This document shows positions 7,850 to 15,691 of a DNA stretch of 20,703 nucleotides, one piece after another; position 1 is the stretch's first letter, and every line of letters begins with the position of its first letter. The stretch spans positions 1 to 20,703 of the forward strand of contig JBLHOC010000042.1 of assembly GCA_047620825.1 (NCBI GenBank), read 5' to 3'. The notes beneath the pieces are model-generated. The model was not told the DNA's origin. It saw nothing but the letters and a program-made list of their open reading frames with translations, and ran no database searches. A program made the translations under genes and the position numbers. The DNA comes from UBA987 sp047620825. Lineage in GTDB: Bacteria > Bacteroidota > Bacteroidia > NS11-12g > UBA9320.

Positions 7850-8041
7850 ATGAGTACTGGAACAGTAAAATTTTTCAATAATTCCAAAGGATTTGGTTTT
7901 ATCACACCGGAAGACGGTGGTAAGGACGTTTTCGTCCACGTAAATGGTTTGACCGATGAAATTACAGAGGGTGACAAAGTAAGCTATGACGTAGAAGAAG
8001 GCAGAAAAGGCTTGAATGCGGTAAATGTAAAAATCGCTTAG
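7850..8041 (+). CDS. Cold-shock domain protein (CspA family)
   Basis: The ATG at 7850 gives a 63-residue cold-shock protein; an upstream in-frame start at 7808 lies before the -7 box. RNP1 is KGFGFI at residues 13-18 and RNP2 is VFVHV at 27-31, the aromatic single-stranded nucleic-acid-binding face. The length is close to the family norm of 65-70. These proteins act as RNA chaperones in the cytoplasm. The gene is monocistronic by context: its own promoter lies just upstream and a strong terminator lies 28 bases after the stop. Confidence 0.93.
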   Translation: MSTGTVKFFNNSKGFGFITPEDGGKDVFVHVNGLTDEITEGDKVSYDVEEGRKGLNAVNVKIA

Positions 8042-8069
8042 TCTTAATTCTTTAAGATATTGAAATCGA

Positions 8070-8097
8070 AAGCCTATCAAAGTTGATAGGCTTTTTT
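8070..8097 (+). terminator. Rho-independent terminator of the cold-shock gene
   Basis: Bases 8070-8080 (AAGCCTATCAA) and 8083-8093 form a perfect 11-bp inverted repeat with a two-base centre, so the helix would open to a loop of about four to eight bases. The hairpin runs into six T residues at 8092-8097. A TTG immediately after (8099-8101) appears to serve the next promoter. Confidence 0.85.
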
Positions 8098-8098
8098 G

Positions 8099-8130
8099 TT
8101 GCCTAAAATTTCGATTTTTCTGTATCTTTC
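8099..8130 (+). promoter_or_regulatory. Promoter for the NTF2-like gene
   Basis: TTG at 8099-8101, then 21 bases, then TATCTTTC at 8123-8130 (seven of eight matches to the -7 consensus; the last G is C). The spacing to the GTG at 8150 is the same kind of short leader seen for the other promoters in the window. It lies directly downstream of the cold-shock terminator. Confidence 0.45.
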
Positions 8131-8149
8131 AGGTGTTAAAACCAATCCA

Positions 8150-8638
8150 GTGACTGATATCGAAACCATCTACCATTTTTACAATTGCTTTCAAGAACGT
8201 GATGTTGAAGGCATGATTTCATGCTACCATCCAAAAATTGTATTTATTGACCCTGCCTTTGGCACGCTTGAAGGAGAGCGCGTGTTCAATATGTGGCGTA
8301 TGCTTATCAGCCGTCTTGATGACCATTCAAAAATTGAAATAACAAGTGTTTACGCCTTAAACAGAAAAGCTTCTTGCAACTGGACTGCCGACTATTTATT
8401 TGGCAAAAGCAAACGACAAATTCACAATGAGATTGAATCCCATTTTCGATTTGAGGGAAATCGCATTATAGAACAGCGTGATGTGTTTGACATTTGGGAA
8501 TGGTCTAAACAAGCCATTGGTATTATGGGTTATGCATTTGGGTGGACATACACCATGAACAAAATGATAATTAAACAATCCAACCAATATCTCGATTACT
8601 ACATCAACAAACAGGCTGAGGCGGTGGAGCCTGATTGA
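8150..8638 (+). CDS. NTF2-like / SnoaL-like protein
   Basis: I choose GTG at 8150 (162 residues, starting MTDIETIYHFYNCF); the upstream in-frame TTG at 8096 sits in the terminator T tract. The product fits the nuclear transport factor 2 (SnoaL-like) cone fold: an N-terminal helix with FYNCFQERDVEGMISCYHP, the strand VFIDPAFGTLEGERV, then MWRMLISR and a beta sheet ending in a WEWSKQAIG segment. No signal peptide is present, so it is cytoplasmic. Members of this superfamily are isomerases, ligand-binding proteins or of unknown role, and the sequence does not choose among them. The stop overlaps the next ATG by one base (TGATG), indicating translational coupling with the T9SS cargo gene. Confidence 0.75.
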   Translation: MTDIETIYHFYNCFQERDVEGMISCYHPKIVFIDPAFGTLEGERVFNMWRMLISRLDDHSKIEITSVYALNRKASCNWTADYLFGKSKRQIHNEIESHFRFEGNRIIEQRDVFDIWEWSKQAIGIMGYAFGWTYTMNKMIIKQSNQYLDYYINKQAEAVEPD

Positions 8639-9933
8639 TGAAAGTCGTTAAATTGCTTCTAGTGGTGGTCCTTTCTGCGCATATAACAATAACATGCGCT
8701 CAGGCAGTCATTACCAACGTTGGTACTTTACCAGAATCCGTTTCTAATAATGCGGTGTGTGCAGGTAAGATTCAACAAATACCCTATTTGTTCTCCTTTG
8801 CTGGAATTGATTCAACAAAAAAATATAATGGCATTCACTTAAGGTCTTTCAGATATAACCTAACAACAGGTAAATCGGAACGTATACCTGATTTGCCAGA
8901 CACATTAGGCAAAATTGCTTGCGGTGTATCTTGTATCGGCGGCATAGCTTTTATCTCAGGGGGGTATCATGTCTTTGCAAACGGCAATGAAAAGTCGTCG
9001 AACAAAATGCACCGCTATGATATAATCAATAATAGCTTTTTAAGCGATGGCCCAAATATTCCAATCGCAACTGACGATCATGTACAAGCCGTATGGCGGG
9101 ATAGTTTGATATTTTTAATTACTGGTTGGAGCGACAATTCAAATATTCCAAACGTTCAAATCTATAATCCAACGTCAAATCAATGGCAAACAGGAACCTC
9201 TGTTCCAAATAACAATGCTTACAAATCTTTTGGTGCGTCTGGTGTTATTGTCAAAGACACGATATTCTACTTTGGAGGTGCCTCTTCCGGAACTGGTTTC
9301 AAAATTCAATCCTGGTTGAGGAGGGGTATTATCAACCCAAATAATCCTGCTGAAATAACTTGGTCGTTTTCATCACCCAACCCTTCGGCCGTAATATATC
9401 GTGGAGCAAGCATTGTTGTTAAGCAACAAGCGCATTGGGTAGGTGGAAGTGCTAATACATACAACTACAATGGCATAGCGTATGATGGTTCAGGAGGTGT
9501 GGCACCCAGCAATAAAGAATACACTTGGACTGGAAGTAAATGGGATATAAAAATTACTCAAAATATACCGATGGATTTGCGCGGTATCGCTGTACTAAAT
9601 GATACGATTGCCTATGTAGCTGGAGGAATGGCAAGTGACCAACGTGTTTCTTCTGCAATTTACAAACTCTATTGGGGTGACAAAAACGCTCAAAACAGAA
9701 CCCTAGCAAAACCTACTTTTCAAGTATATCCTAATCCTTTTAAAAACTATATTTTAACCAAAAACACTACAGCACTTGGCCACATTGAAGTGTTTAATTC
9801 GGTCGGTCAACCAGTTTCGGTTATAATAGACGCCAAACACCGAGTCTCTACGAAACACCTCCCTTCTGGATTCTATCATGTTATTTGGAACGACGAGACC
9901 GGTAGCTATATTAGGCAGATGATTAAGCTATAA
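8638..9933 (+). CDS. Kelch-like beta-propeller protein with T9SS sorting domain
   Basis: The ATG at 8638 overlaps the upstream stop (TGATG) and gives 431 residues. A signal peptide spans residues 1-20 or so (LLLVVVLSAH core). Repeated units resemble Kelch blades: strand-turn-strand modules with paired glycines (FISGGYHVF, FYFGGASS, YVAGGMAS) and tryptophan-rich strands such as NQWQTGT. The last 75 residues are a T9SS C-terminal sorting domain: FQVYPNPFKN opens it, with VFNSVGQPV, LPSGFYHVIW and the terminal basic-hydrophobic strand YIRQMIKL. The protein should be exported by the type IX system, probably to the cell surface or medium. Its binding partner is unknown. The next 307 bases hold no confident gene. 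Confidence 0.85.
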   Translation: MKVVKLLLVVVLSAHITITCAQAVITNVGTLPESVSNNAVCAGKIQQIPYLFSFAGIDSTKKYNGIHLRSFRYNLTTGKSERIPDLPDTLGKIACGVSCIGGIAFISGGYHVFANGNEKSSNKMHRYDIINNSFLSDGPNIPIATDDHVQAVWRDSLIFLITGWSDNSNIPNVQIYNPTSNQWQTGTSVPNNNAYKSFGASGVIVKDTIFYFGGASSGTGFKIQSWLRRGIINPNNPAEITWSFSSPNPSAVIYRGASIVVKQQAHWVGGSANTYNYNGIAYDGSGGVAPSNKEYTWTGSKWDIKITQNIPMDLRGIAVLNDTIAYVAGGMASDQRVSSAIYKLYWGDKNAQNRTLAKPTFQVYPNPFKNYILTKNTTALGHIEVFNSVGQPVSVIIDAKHRVSTKHLPSGFYHVIWNDETGSYIRQMIKL

Positions 9934-10169
9934 ATGTCTAGATATTGTTACAAGCGAAAATTTGGGTATCTCAAAAATACAGATGACAAAGATTGGGTGA
10001 CTTCACTTCTTTTATTTTTCTGGTGGAGCAACTAGCTAGGAACTATTTAACCAAAATCTACCTAACTGAAAGAACATAGTGCTATGTCCGCAAATGACTC
10101 TTCTTTTCACTCTATTTAATTAACATAAAATTCCCTTTCAGAATTCTTTCATAAAATGAAGTAAAACCT
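9934..10169 (+). other. Long intergenic region with no confident gene
   Basis: Between the Kelch-like gene and the rimP promoter lie more than 230 bases of AT-rich DNA. It contains a 33-codon frame that abuts the Kelch stop codon (9934-10035, rejected as a gene for lack of support) and a small inverted repeat (ACATAG, two-base spacer, CTATGT; 10074-10087) without a following T tract. I see no tRNA or coding signal. The upstream transcript may simply end here without a canonical terminator. Confidence 0.55.
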
Positions 10170-10177
10170 TACTTTTG
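10170..10177 (+). promoter_or_regulatory. -7 box of the rimP-nusA-infB operon
   Basis: TACTTTTG matches TAnnTTTG in full. A TTC (not TTG) lies 19 bases upstream at 10148-10150. A start near 10183 would give a leader of about 58 bases that contains the hairpin at 10198-10225. Confidence 0.6.
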
Positions 10178-10197
10178 CGCCGTTATTACGATGATTG

Positions 10198-10229
10198 AAA
10201 AGAGGGAATAGAAATTCCCTCTTTTTTTT
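10198..10229 (+). terminator. Terminator-like hairpin in the rimP operon leader (candidate attenuator)
   Basis: Bases 10198-10209 and 10214-10225 form a perfect 12-bp inverted repeat with a four-base loop (AGAA). It overlaps a run of eight T residues at 10222-10229, the form of an intrinsic terminator. It lies between the promoter and the rimP start at 10241, so transcription of the operon must pass it. A six-codon frame (ATG at 10191, TAG at 10209-10211) ends at the apex of the hairpin. If it works as a terminator, it could be controlled by translation of this frame or by NusA, which is encoded downstream; that is inference. Confidence 0.7.
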
Positions 10230-10240
10230 ACGCTTTTAAT

Positions 10241-10708
10241 ATGACTTTAGTAGAAACAATAAAATCCTTGGTTGAAGAAGAGTTGAAAGACTCGCTTTTT
10301 TTCCTTGTAGATGTTGTTGGGGGTGATAGAAGTCGAAAGATTCAGGTGCTGATTGACGGCGATAACGGTGTTAGTGTTGATCAATGCTCTAGGATAAGCC
10401 GAGCTGTTTCAAAAGTGGTTGATGAAGAGTCATTCGAGGCAGATCCTTTTATTTTGGAAGTATCTAGTCCTGGCGCAGACGAACCATTGAAGACGCTGCG
10501 ACAGTACAACAAGCACATCGGACGAACACTAAAAGTGGAAACAAGTGAAGGGACCACCAAGTATAAATTGTTAGAAGTCACTTCGGATTCGATAGTCGGT
10601 GAACCTGAGTTAGACAAAAAACAAAAGAAAAAAAACATATCTGTTGAGCCCGCGACAATCGGTTTCAGCAACATATTAACTTCAACTGTAGTATTATCCT
10701 TTAAATAA
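10241..10708 (+). CDS. rimP: Ribosome maturation factor RimP
   Basis: The 155-residue protein is RimP, which helps assemble the 30S ribosomal subunit. The N-terminal alpha/beta domain includes DGDNGVSVDQCSRISRAV. The conserved LEVSSPGADEPLKT segment marks the boundary with the C-terminal SH3-like domain, with KHIGRTLKVETS following. A lysine-rich stretch (DKKQKKK) is inserted late in the C-terminal domain; length is near the family norm. It is the first gene of the rimP-nusA-infB operon, 6 bases before nusA, the arrangement seen across most bacteria. Expression should depend on the promoter at 10170 and on read-through of the leader hairpin. Confidence 0.93.
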   Translation: MTLVETIKSLVEEELKDSLFFLVDVVGGDRSRKIQVLIDGDNGVSVDQCSRISRAVSKVVDEESFEADPFILEVSSPGADEPLKTLRQYNKHIGRTLKVETSEGTTKYKLLEVTSDSIVGEPELDKKQKKKNISVEPATIGFSNILTSTVVLSFK

Positions 10709-10714
10709 AAGCAT

Positions 10715-11950
10715 ATGACTTTAGGACTAGTAGAATCGTTTGCGGAATTCAAAGAATTCAAAAATATAGACCGGGCCACAATGATGGCCGTAATGGAAGA
10801 TGTATTTCGCAGCATGCTCCGAAAAAAGTACGGTGATGATTCAAATTTTGATATTATCATTAATACGGATCAAGGTGATTTGGAAATATACCGAAACCGA
10901 AAAATCGTTGATATGGACGAGGTGGAGGATGAAAATCATGACATAAATATAGAAGAAGCTAAACTTTTAGAAGAGGATTACGAAATAGGTGAAGATGCCA
11001 TTGAAGAAATCAAATTACATGATTTCGGTCGTAGAGCCATTTTAGCAGCACGACAAACCCTACTGTCTCGTATTCTTGAACTTGAAAAAGACGAACTATA
11101 TAAGAAATATAAAGATAGAGTTGGAGAAATCGTTTCCGGTGAAGTTTACCAAATATGGAAACGTGAGTTGATGGTTTTGGATGATGAAGGCAACGAATTA
11201 ATTCTTCCAAAAACAGACATGATCGGCCGTGATTTCTTTAAGAAAGGTGATAGCGTAAGAGCTGTTGTATTGCGTGTTGAAATGCAGAACAACAATCCAC
11301 GAATCATTTTATCTAGAACAGCGCCAATCTTCCTAGAGAGACTATTTGAACTGGAAGTTCCAGAAATACTTGATGGTTTAATAACAATCAAAAATGTTGT
11401 TAGAGAGCCAGGAGAGCGAGCAAAAGTTGCTGTTGAAAGTTATGATGATAGAGTTGATCCAGTCGGCGCTTGTGTTGGCATGAAAGGATCACGTATTCAT
11501 GGAATTGTTAGAGAACTAAGAAATGAAAACATTGATGTAATTAATTTTACATCCAATACTCAACTTTATATACAACGTGCTTTGAGTCCAGCAAAGGTCT
11601 CAAGTACTGTTTTGGATGAGGAAGAAAAGCGTGCTGATGTATATTTGCCTAGCGACCAAGTGTCACTTGCCATTGGTAAAGGTGGGTATAATATCAAGCT
11701 TGCTGGTAAATTGGTGGGATATAATATCGATGTATATCGAGAAAATATTGAAGCGGATGATGTTGATGTTGACTTAGACGAATTCACTGATGAAATTGAT
11801 GAGTGGATCATTGACGAATTGAAGGCTGTTGGTTTAGATACAGCTAAAAGTGTATTAGAAATGGACGTGGATGATTTGGTTCGGAGAACGGAACTTGAAT
11901 TAGAAACGGTCAATGAAATAAAGAAAATATTTGAAGCTGAGTTCGATTAA
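10715..11950 (+). CDS. nusA: Transcription termination/antitermination protein NusA
   Basis: The 411-residue protein is NusA, which binds RNA polymerase and nascent RNA and modulates pausing and termination. The N-terminal RNAP-binding domain spans residues 1-130, then an S1 domain near 132-200 (GEIVSGEVYQIWK onward), a KH1 domain (VDPVGACVGMKGSRI) and KH2 (DQVSLAIGKGGYNIKLAG). A short acidic linker (EADDVDVDLDEF) leads to a single C-terminal helix-hairpin-helix-like unit (DELKAVGLDTAKSVLEM, VDDLV). E. coli NusA has two acidic repeats at the end; this shorter form is usual outside the proteobacteria. It lies between rimP and infB. A 141-base spacer to infB is longer than the other gaps and has a weak -7-like box. 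Confidence 0.95.
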   Translation: MTLGLVESFAEFKEFKNIDRATMMAVMEDVFRSMLRKKYGDDSNFDIIINTDQGDLEIYRNRKIVDMDEVEDENHDINIEEAKLLEEDYEIGEDAIEEIKLHDFGRRAILAARQTLLSRILELEKDELYKKYKDRVGEIVSGEVYQIWKRELMVLDDEGNELILPKTDMIGRDFFKKGDSVRAVVLRVEMQNNNPRIILSRTAPIFLERLFELEVPEILDGLITIKNVVREPGERAKVAVESYDDRVDPVGACVGMKGSRIHGIVRELRNENIDVINFTSNTQLYIQRALSPAKVSSTVLDEEEKRADVYLPSDQVSLAIGKGGYNIKLAGKLVGYNIDVYRENIEADDVDVDLDEFTDEIDEWIIDELKAVGLDTAKSVLEMDVDDLVRRTELELETVNEIKKIFEAEFD

Positions 11951-12091
11951 AAACGAAGCATCAATTAGAAAATAAAAAAGATGAACAACGGCACACATAA
12001 CATGAAGTAACGCGGATCATACATATGGTCAGTTCACGTTCGCTACATGATATTTGTGACAGTTCAACGGTAATTAAAAAGTAACACATTA
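11951..12091 (+). promoter_or_regulatory. Spacer between nusA and infB, possible internal leader
   Basis: The 141-base spacer holds a nine-codon frame (ATG at 11981, TAA at 12008-12010), a weak hairpin (GATCAT, ACAT loop, ATGGTC) and GATATTTG at 12049-12056, seven of eight matches to a -7 box with no clear TTG. It may contain a secondary promoter for infB, but the evidence is weak. Confidence 0.25.
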
Positions 12092-15052
12092 ATGGCTGGA
12101 AGTACGCACAGAATTTCAAAAGTTGCAGCAGAGCTCAATGTTAGCTGGAAAAGTTTGATTGAATATCTCAACCAAGAAGGGTTTGAGGTAGACATGAAAA
12201 TGACGGCTAAAATCGGCCAGGAGATGTATGATGTTCTTGAACAAAAATACCGTTCAGACAAGCAGGCTAAAGAGGAGTCTCAAGCGTTGGAAATTAACGT
12301 TCGTCGCCAAGACGAAACGTTAACAGCGAACACTAAAAACCCTGTTTCTAAAAAGAAAAAGACGGAAGACGAAGCTCAAGACGTCGTTTTAATTAAAGAT
12401 ACTGGGTTAAGCAGACCATCAACCACAACTGAGCCAGTTAAAGAGCCAGAACCTGTAAAGAAAGAAGCTCCAGTTGCTAAAACAGAAACACCAACGGCAC
12501 CAACAGAACCAGTTGCACCGATTGAATCAGTTGTTGCACCAGTTAAACCCGTAGAATCGGTTAAACCTGTTGAACCAGTTAAGACTGAAACACCAATAAC
12601 ACCCCCTGTAGAAGAGGTAAAAAAGGAAGAAGTTAAAAAAGTCGCGGAACCTATAGTAACCAAAACTGAACTTCCTGGGTTCAAAGTGTTAGGCAAAATA
12701 TCATTAGATAAACCAGCCAAGAAAACTCCAGTTAAACCCGAAGAAAAACCTAAAGTAGTGGCTCCAGTGGCTGAGCCAAAGGTAGAAGTTGTTACACCAG
12801 AGGTTAAACCAGTTGTAACTGAACCTACTGCCGAAACGAAAGAAGTTAAAGCCGAAGTAAAAGTACCAGAGGTTGAAGTTGTTAAGTCAGATGCTGGCCC
12901 AGAAATAGTAAAACCTAAGTACGAAAAATTAGGTGGGTTAACCATTAAGGGGAAAATTAAATTACCAGAGCCTAAGCCAAAGAAAGTGGCTAGTAGTGGT
13001 GGAAAACCTGAAGACAATCAACGCAAAAAGAGAAAACGTACCATTAAAGCTGGTCCAGTTAAACCTACCGACAGAGGCATACCAAACAAAGGTCGGTTTA
13101 ACAAAACTCCAGGTAAAACGGATGCGAAAGATGAAATCACAGAAAAGGAAATCCAAGATAAAATCAAGGCAACACTTGCCAAACTTGGAGGTAATAAAGG
13201 ATCTAAAGGTCCTTCTCGTCAAAAACTAAGACGTCAAAAACGTGATGATCATAGAACCGTCCGTGAAGAGGAAATAATCAAACAGGAACTTCAGAGTAAG
13301 GTAATTAAGATCACTGAATTCGTTACAGCCAATGAAATGGCTGCTCTAATGGATGTTTCGGTGAATGAAATTATCACAGCTTATTTCTCATTAGGTATGA
13401 TGGTTTCCATCAACCAACGTTTGGATGCAGAAACCATCAAAATGGTGGCAGATGAATTTGGATTTGAAGTTGAATTCGTCGATGCTGAAGAACAAGTTGA
13501 GTTTGGTGATGAAGAAGTTGACAGCCCTGAAGATTTACTTGAGCGTCCACCAATTGTGACCATAATGGGTCACGTTGATCATGGTAAAACATCTTTACTG
13601 GATTACATTAGAAATACAAACGTAATTGCAGGTGAAGCCGGTGGTATCACACAGCACGTTGCAGCTTACGAAGTAGAGTTAAAAAATAAAAAGCGTATCA
13701 CTTTTGTGGATACTCCTGGTCACGAAGCGTTTACTGCGATGAGAGCAAGGGGTGCGAAAGTAACTGACATTGCTATCATCGTTATTGCGGCAGATGACAA
13801 TGTAATGCCTCAAACAAAAGAGGCAATCAGTCACGCTCAAGCAGCTGATGTACCAATCATTTTCGCGTTCAACAAGATTGACCGTGAAGTGTCAAACCCA
13901 GATAGAATTCGGGAAGAACTTTCAGCGATGAATATTCTTGTTGAGGAATGGGGTGGTAAATATCAAGCCCAAGAAATATCTGCTAAAAAAGGAACAAACA
14001 TTGACGAGCTCCTAGAAAAGGTGTTGCTAGAAGCAGAATTACTAGAACTAAAAGCAAACCCAAATAAACGAGCTAAAGGTTCTGTAATGGAAGCACGACT
14101 TGACAAAGGTCGTGGTGTATTAGCATCCATACTTGTACAAGAAGGAACTTTAAACATTGGAGATCCATTGGTTGCTGGACATCACTTTTGTCGTGTAAGA
14201 GCTATGTTTAATGAGCGAATGCAGCCCGTTAAGGTCGCTAACCCGTCAACCCCTGTTAACATATTAGGGTTTACCTCTGCGCCTACGGCTGGAGATCTTT
14301 TTCAAGTCTTTGAATCTGAACAAGATGCCAAGGACGTAGCAAACAGAAGAGCACAGTTACAAAGAGAGCAAGGTATTAGAACAACCAAGCACATCACATT
14401 GGATGAGATTGGTAGACGACTTGCAGTTGGTAACTTTAAAGAGCTAAAAGTAATTGTTAAAGCGGATGTGGATGGTTCTTCGGAAGCCCTTTCTGATTCG
14501 TTATTGAAGTTATCTACCGAAGAAATTCAAGTAAACGTTATCCATAAATCAGTTGGTCAAATTACCGAATCTGATGTGTTGTTGGCAAGTGCCTCTGATG
14601 CGATTATAATTGGTTTCCAAGTACGACCAGCAGCCTCTGCTAGGAAACTAGCTGAAGCTGAAGAAATCGATATCCGATTATATTCTGTTATTTACAAGGC
14701 CATAGAAGAAATTAAGTCTGCAATGGAAGGTATGCTTGCTCCAGAATTTGAAGAAAAGATTACTGGTAACGCTGAGATTAGAGAAGTATTTAAGATCACT
14801 AAAGTGGGTACAGTCGCAGGTTGTATGATTACCGATGGTAAGATACAGCGCGATAATAAGGTTAGACTTATCCGAGATGGTGTAGTTGTATACTCAGGTA
14901 TGTTAGCGGCATTAAAACGATTTAAAGATGATGTTAAAGAAGTAAATCGTGGCTTTGAATGTGGTATGCAAATCAAGAATTACAATGACATCCGATTAAA
15001 TGATATCATCGAATGTTATACTGAGGTTGAGGTCAAACGTAAGTTGAAATAA
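12092..15052 (+). CDS. infB: Translation initiation factor IF-2
   Basis: The 986-residue GTPase brings initiator tRNA to the 30S subunit. An IF2 N-terminal domain is at residues 4-50. Residues about 60-400 form a low-complexity linker rich in Pro, Val, Lys and Glu, with two copies of a G-[FL]-x-[VI]-x-G-K-I-x-L motif (196-205 and 282-291) and a basic stretch near 305-390. A second IF2_N-like domain follows at about 405-460. The GTPase domain has G1 GHVDHGKT (493-500), G3 DTPGH (540-544), G4 NKID (594-597) and G5 SAK (630-632). Domains II-IV continue to the C-terminus at KRKLK. It is the third gene of the rimP-nusA-infB operon; a lipoprotein gene follows after 13 bases. Confidence 0.97.
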   Translation: MAGSTHRISKVAAELNVSWKSLIEYLNQEGFEVDMKMTAKIGQEMYDVLEQKYRSDKQAKEESQALEINVRRQDETLTANTKNPVSKKKKTEDEAQDVVLIKDTGLSRPSTTTEPVKEPEPVKKEAPVAKTETPTAPTEPVAPIESVVAPVKPVESVKPVEPVKTETPITPPVEEVKKEEVKKVAEPIVTKTELPGFKVLGKISLDKPAKKTPVKPEEKPKVVAPVAEPKVEVVTPEVKPVVTEPTAETKEVKAEVKVPEVEVVKSDAGPEIVKPKYEKLGGLTIKGKIKLPEPKPKKVASSGGKPEDNQRKKRKRTIKAGPVKPTDRGIPNKGRFNKTPGKTDAKDEITEKEIQDKIKATLAKLGGNKGSKGPSRQKLRRQKRDDHRTVREEEIIKQELQSKVIKITEFVTANEMAALMDVSVNEIITAYFSLGMMVSINQRLDAETIKMVADEFGFEVEFVDAEEQVEFGDEEVDSPEDLLERPPIVTIMGHVDHGKTSLLDYIRNTNVIAGEAGGITQHVAAYEVELKNKKRITFVDTPGHEAFTAMRARGAKVTDIAIIVIAADDNVMPQTKEAISHAQAADVPIIFAFNKIDREVSNPDRIREELSAMNILVEEWGGKYQAQEISAKKGTNIDELLEKVLLEAELLELKANPNKRAKGSVMEARLDKGRGVLASILVQEGTLNIGDPLVAGHHFCRVRAMFNERMQPVKVANPSTPVNILGFTSAPTAGDLFQVFESEQDAKDVANRRAQLQREQGIRTTKHITLDEIGRRLAVGNFKELKVIVKADVDGSSEALSDSLLKLSTEEIQVNVIHKSVGQITESDVLLASASDAIIIGFQVRPAASARKLAEAEEIDIRLYSVIYKAIEEIKSAMEGMLAPEFEEKITGNAEIREVFKITKVGTVAGCMITDGKIQRDNKVRLIRDGVVVYSGMLAALKRFKDDVKEVNRGFECGMQIKNYNDIRLNDIIECYTEVEVKRKLK

Positions 15053-15065
15053 ACCATTTCCCTTC

Positions 15066-15650
15066 ATGCGTATCCAAATCAAACTTTTAATTATTGGCAT
15101 ATGTGCCATTTTATCAGCATGCGATAAATTACCTGGAAACGATGTAGAAAAAATGCAATTCGACTTGGTCAACATCAATGATCAATACCAAGTGGCTTTA
15201 CCCAGTTTTATGTCAGAAGCCTCCAACCTAAGTGAAGATGCCTCTTTGCAATACCAAAGCCTATTTAAAGAGTTATATACTGTTGTTGTTGACGAGTCTT
15301 TATCTGAATTTAAGGATGGCTATCAAGAAATTGACTACTACGATGACGCGCTAAGCGTTTTAGACAATTACGTTAAAATTCAATATGAATCTATCATAGA
15401 AGAGCTTGACATTACATCTGATGTAGTTCAAAAATCTGTTAAAATTAATGGTTTGCCTGCAAGAATTATTGAATTTGACGCCAAGGTTGAAGACATAGAT
15501 GTTCCCATCACCTACTATTATACCTTTTACGAAGGGGATGACGATTTGTATTTAATGTTATCATGGACATTGAAGTCAAGAAGGACAAAATACCAACCCG
15601 TCCTTGAAAAAATTGCTAAATCGTTTCGTTTGATTCAGGACAAAGACTAA
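15066..15650 (+). CDS. Small lipoprotein of unknown function
   Basis: The 194-residue product has a strong lipobox, LSAC, with lipidated Cys19 and Asp at +2. The mature part contains a mixed alpha/beta pattern (QVALPSFM, a helical SLQYQSLFKELYTVVVDES, and strands ending YYYTFYEGDDDLYLMLSW). This resembles the PsbP/Mog1-like fold of DUF1795-type lipoproteins, though I cannot confirm it from sequence alone. It starts 13 bases after infB and is likely co-transcribed with it. The function is unknown. Confidence 0.75.
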   Translation: MRIQIKLLIIGICAILSACDKLPGNDVEKMQFDLVNINDQYQVALPSFMSEASNLSEDASLQYQSLFKELYTVVVDESLSEFKDGYQEIDYYDDALSVLDNYVKIQYESIIEELDITSDVVQKSVKINGLPARIIEFDAKVEDIDVPITYYYTFYEGDDDLYLMLSWTLKSRRTKYQPVLEKIAKSFRLIQDKD

Positions 15651-15691
15651 ATGATATAGTGTTTCAATACCGAACACATTTAGCACAACTT

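Noticed and set aside
9934..10035. A 33-codon frame directly abutting the stop codon of the Kelch-like gene.
   Set aside because: It is short, with no motif, no promoter of its own and no visible ribosome-binding feature; it is more likely untranslated sequence.
10074..10087. The inverted repeat ACATAG-TG-CTATGT as a terminator of the Kelch-like gene.
   Set aside because: The stem has only six base pairs with a two-base centre and no T tract.
10381..10860. A 159-codon minus-strand frame across rimP and the start of nusA.
   Set aside because: It is antisense to two well-recognised genes and shows no domain or start signal.
12376..13017. A 213-codon minus-strand frame inside infB, rich in Ser, Thr, Gly and Val.
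   Set aside because: It is the antisense shadow of the Pro/Val/Lys/Glu-rich IF-2 linker, whose codon bias keeps the opposite strand open.
15656..15680. A hairpin (GTGTT, nine-base loop, AACAC) between two convergent genes as a bidirectional terminator.
   Set aside because: The stem is only five base pairs and no T tract follows on either strand.
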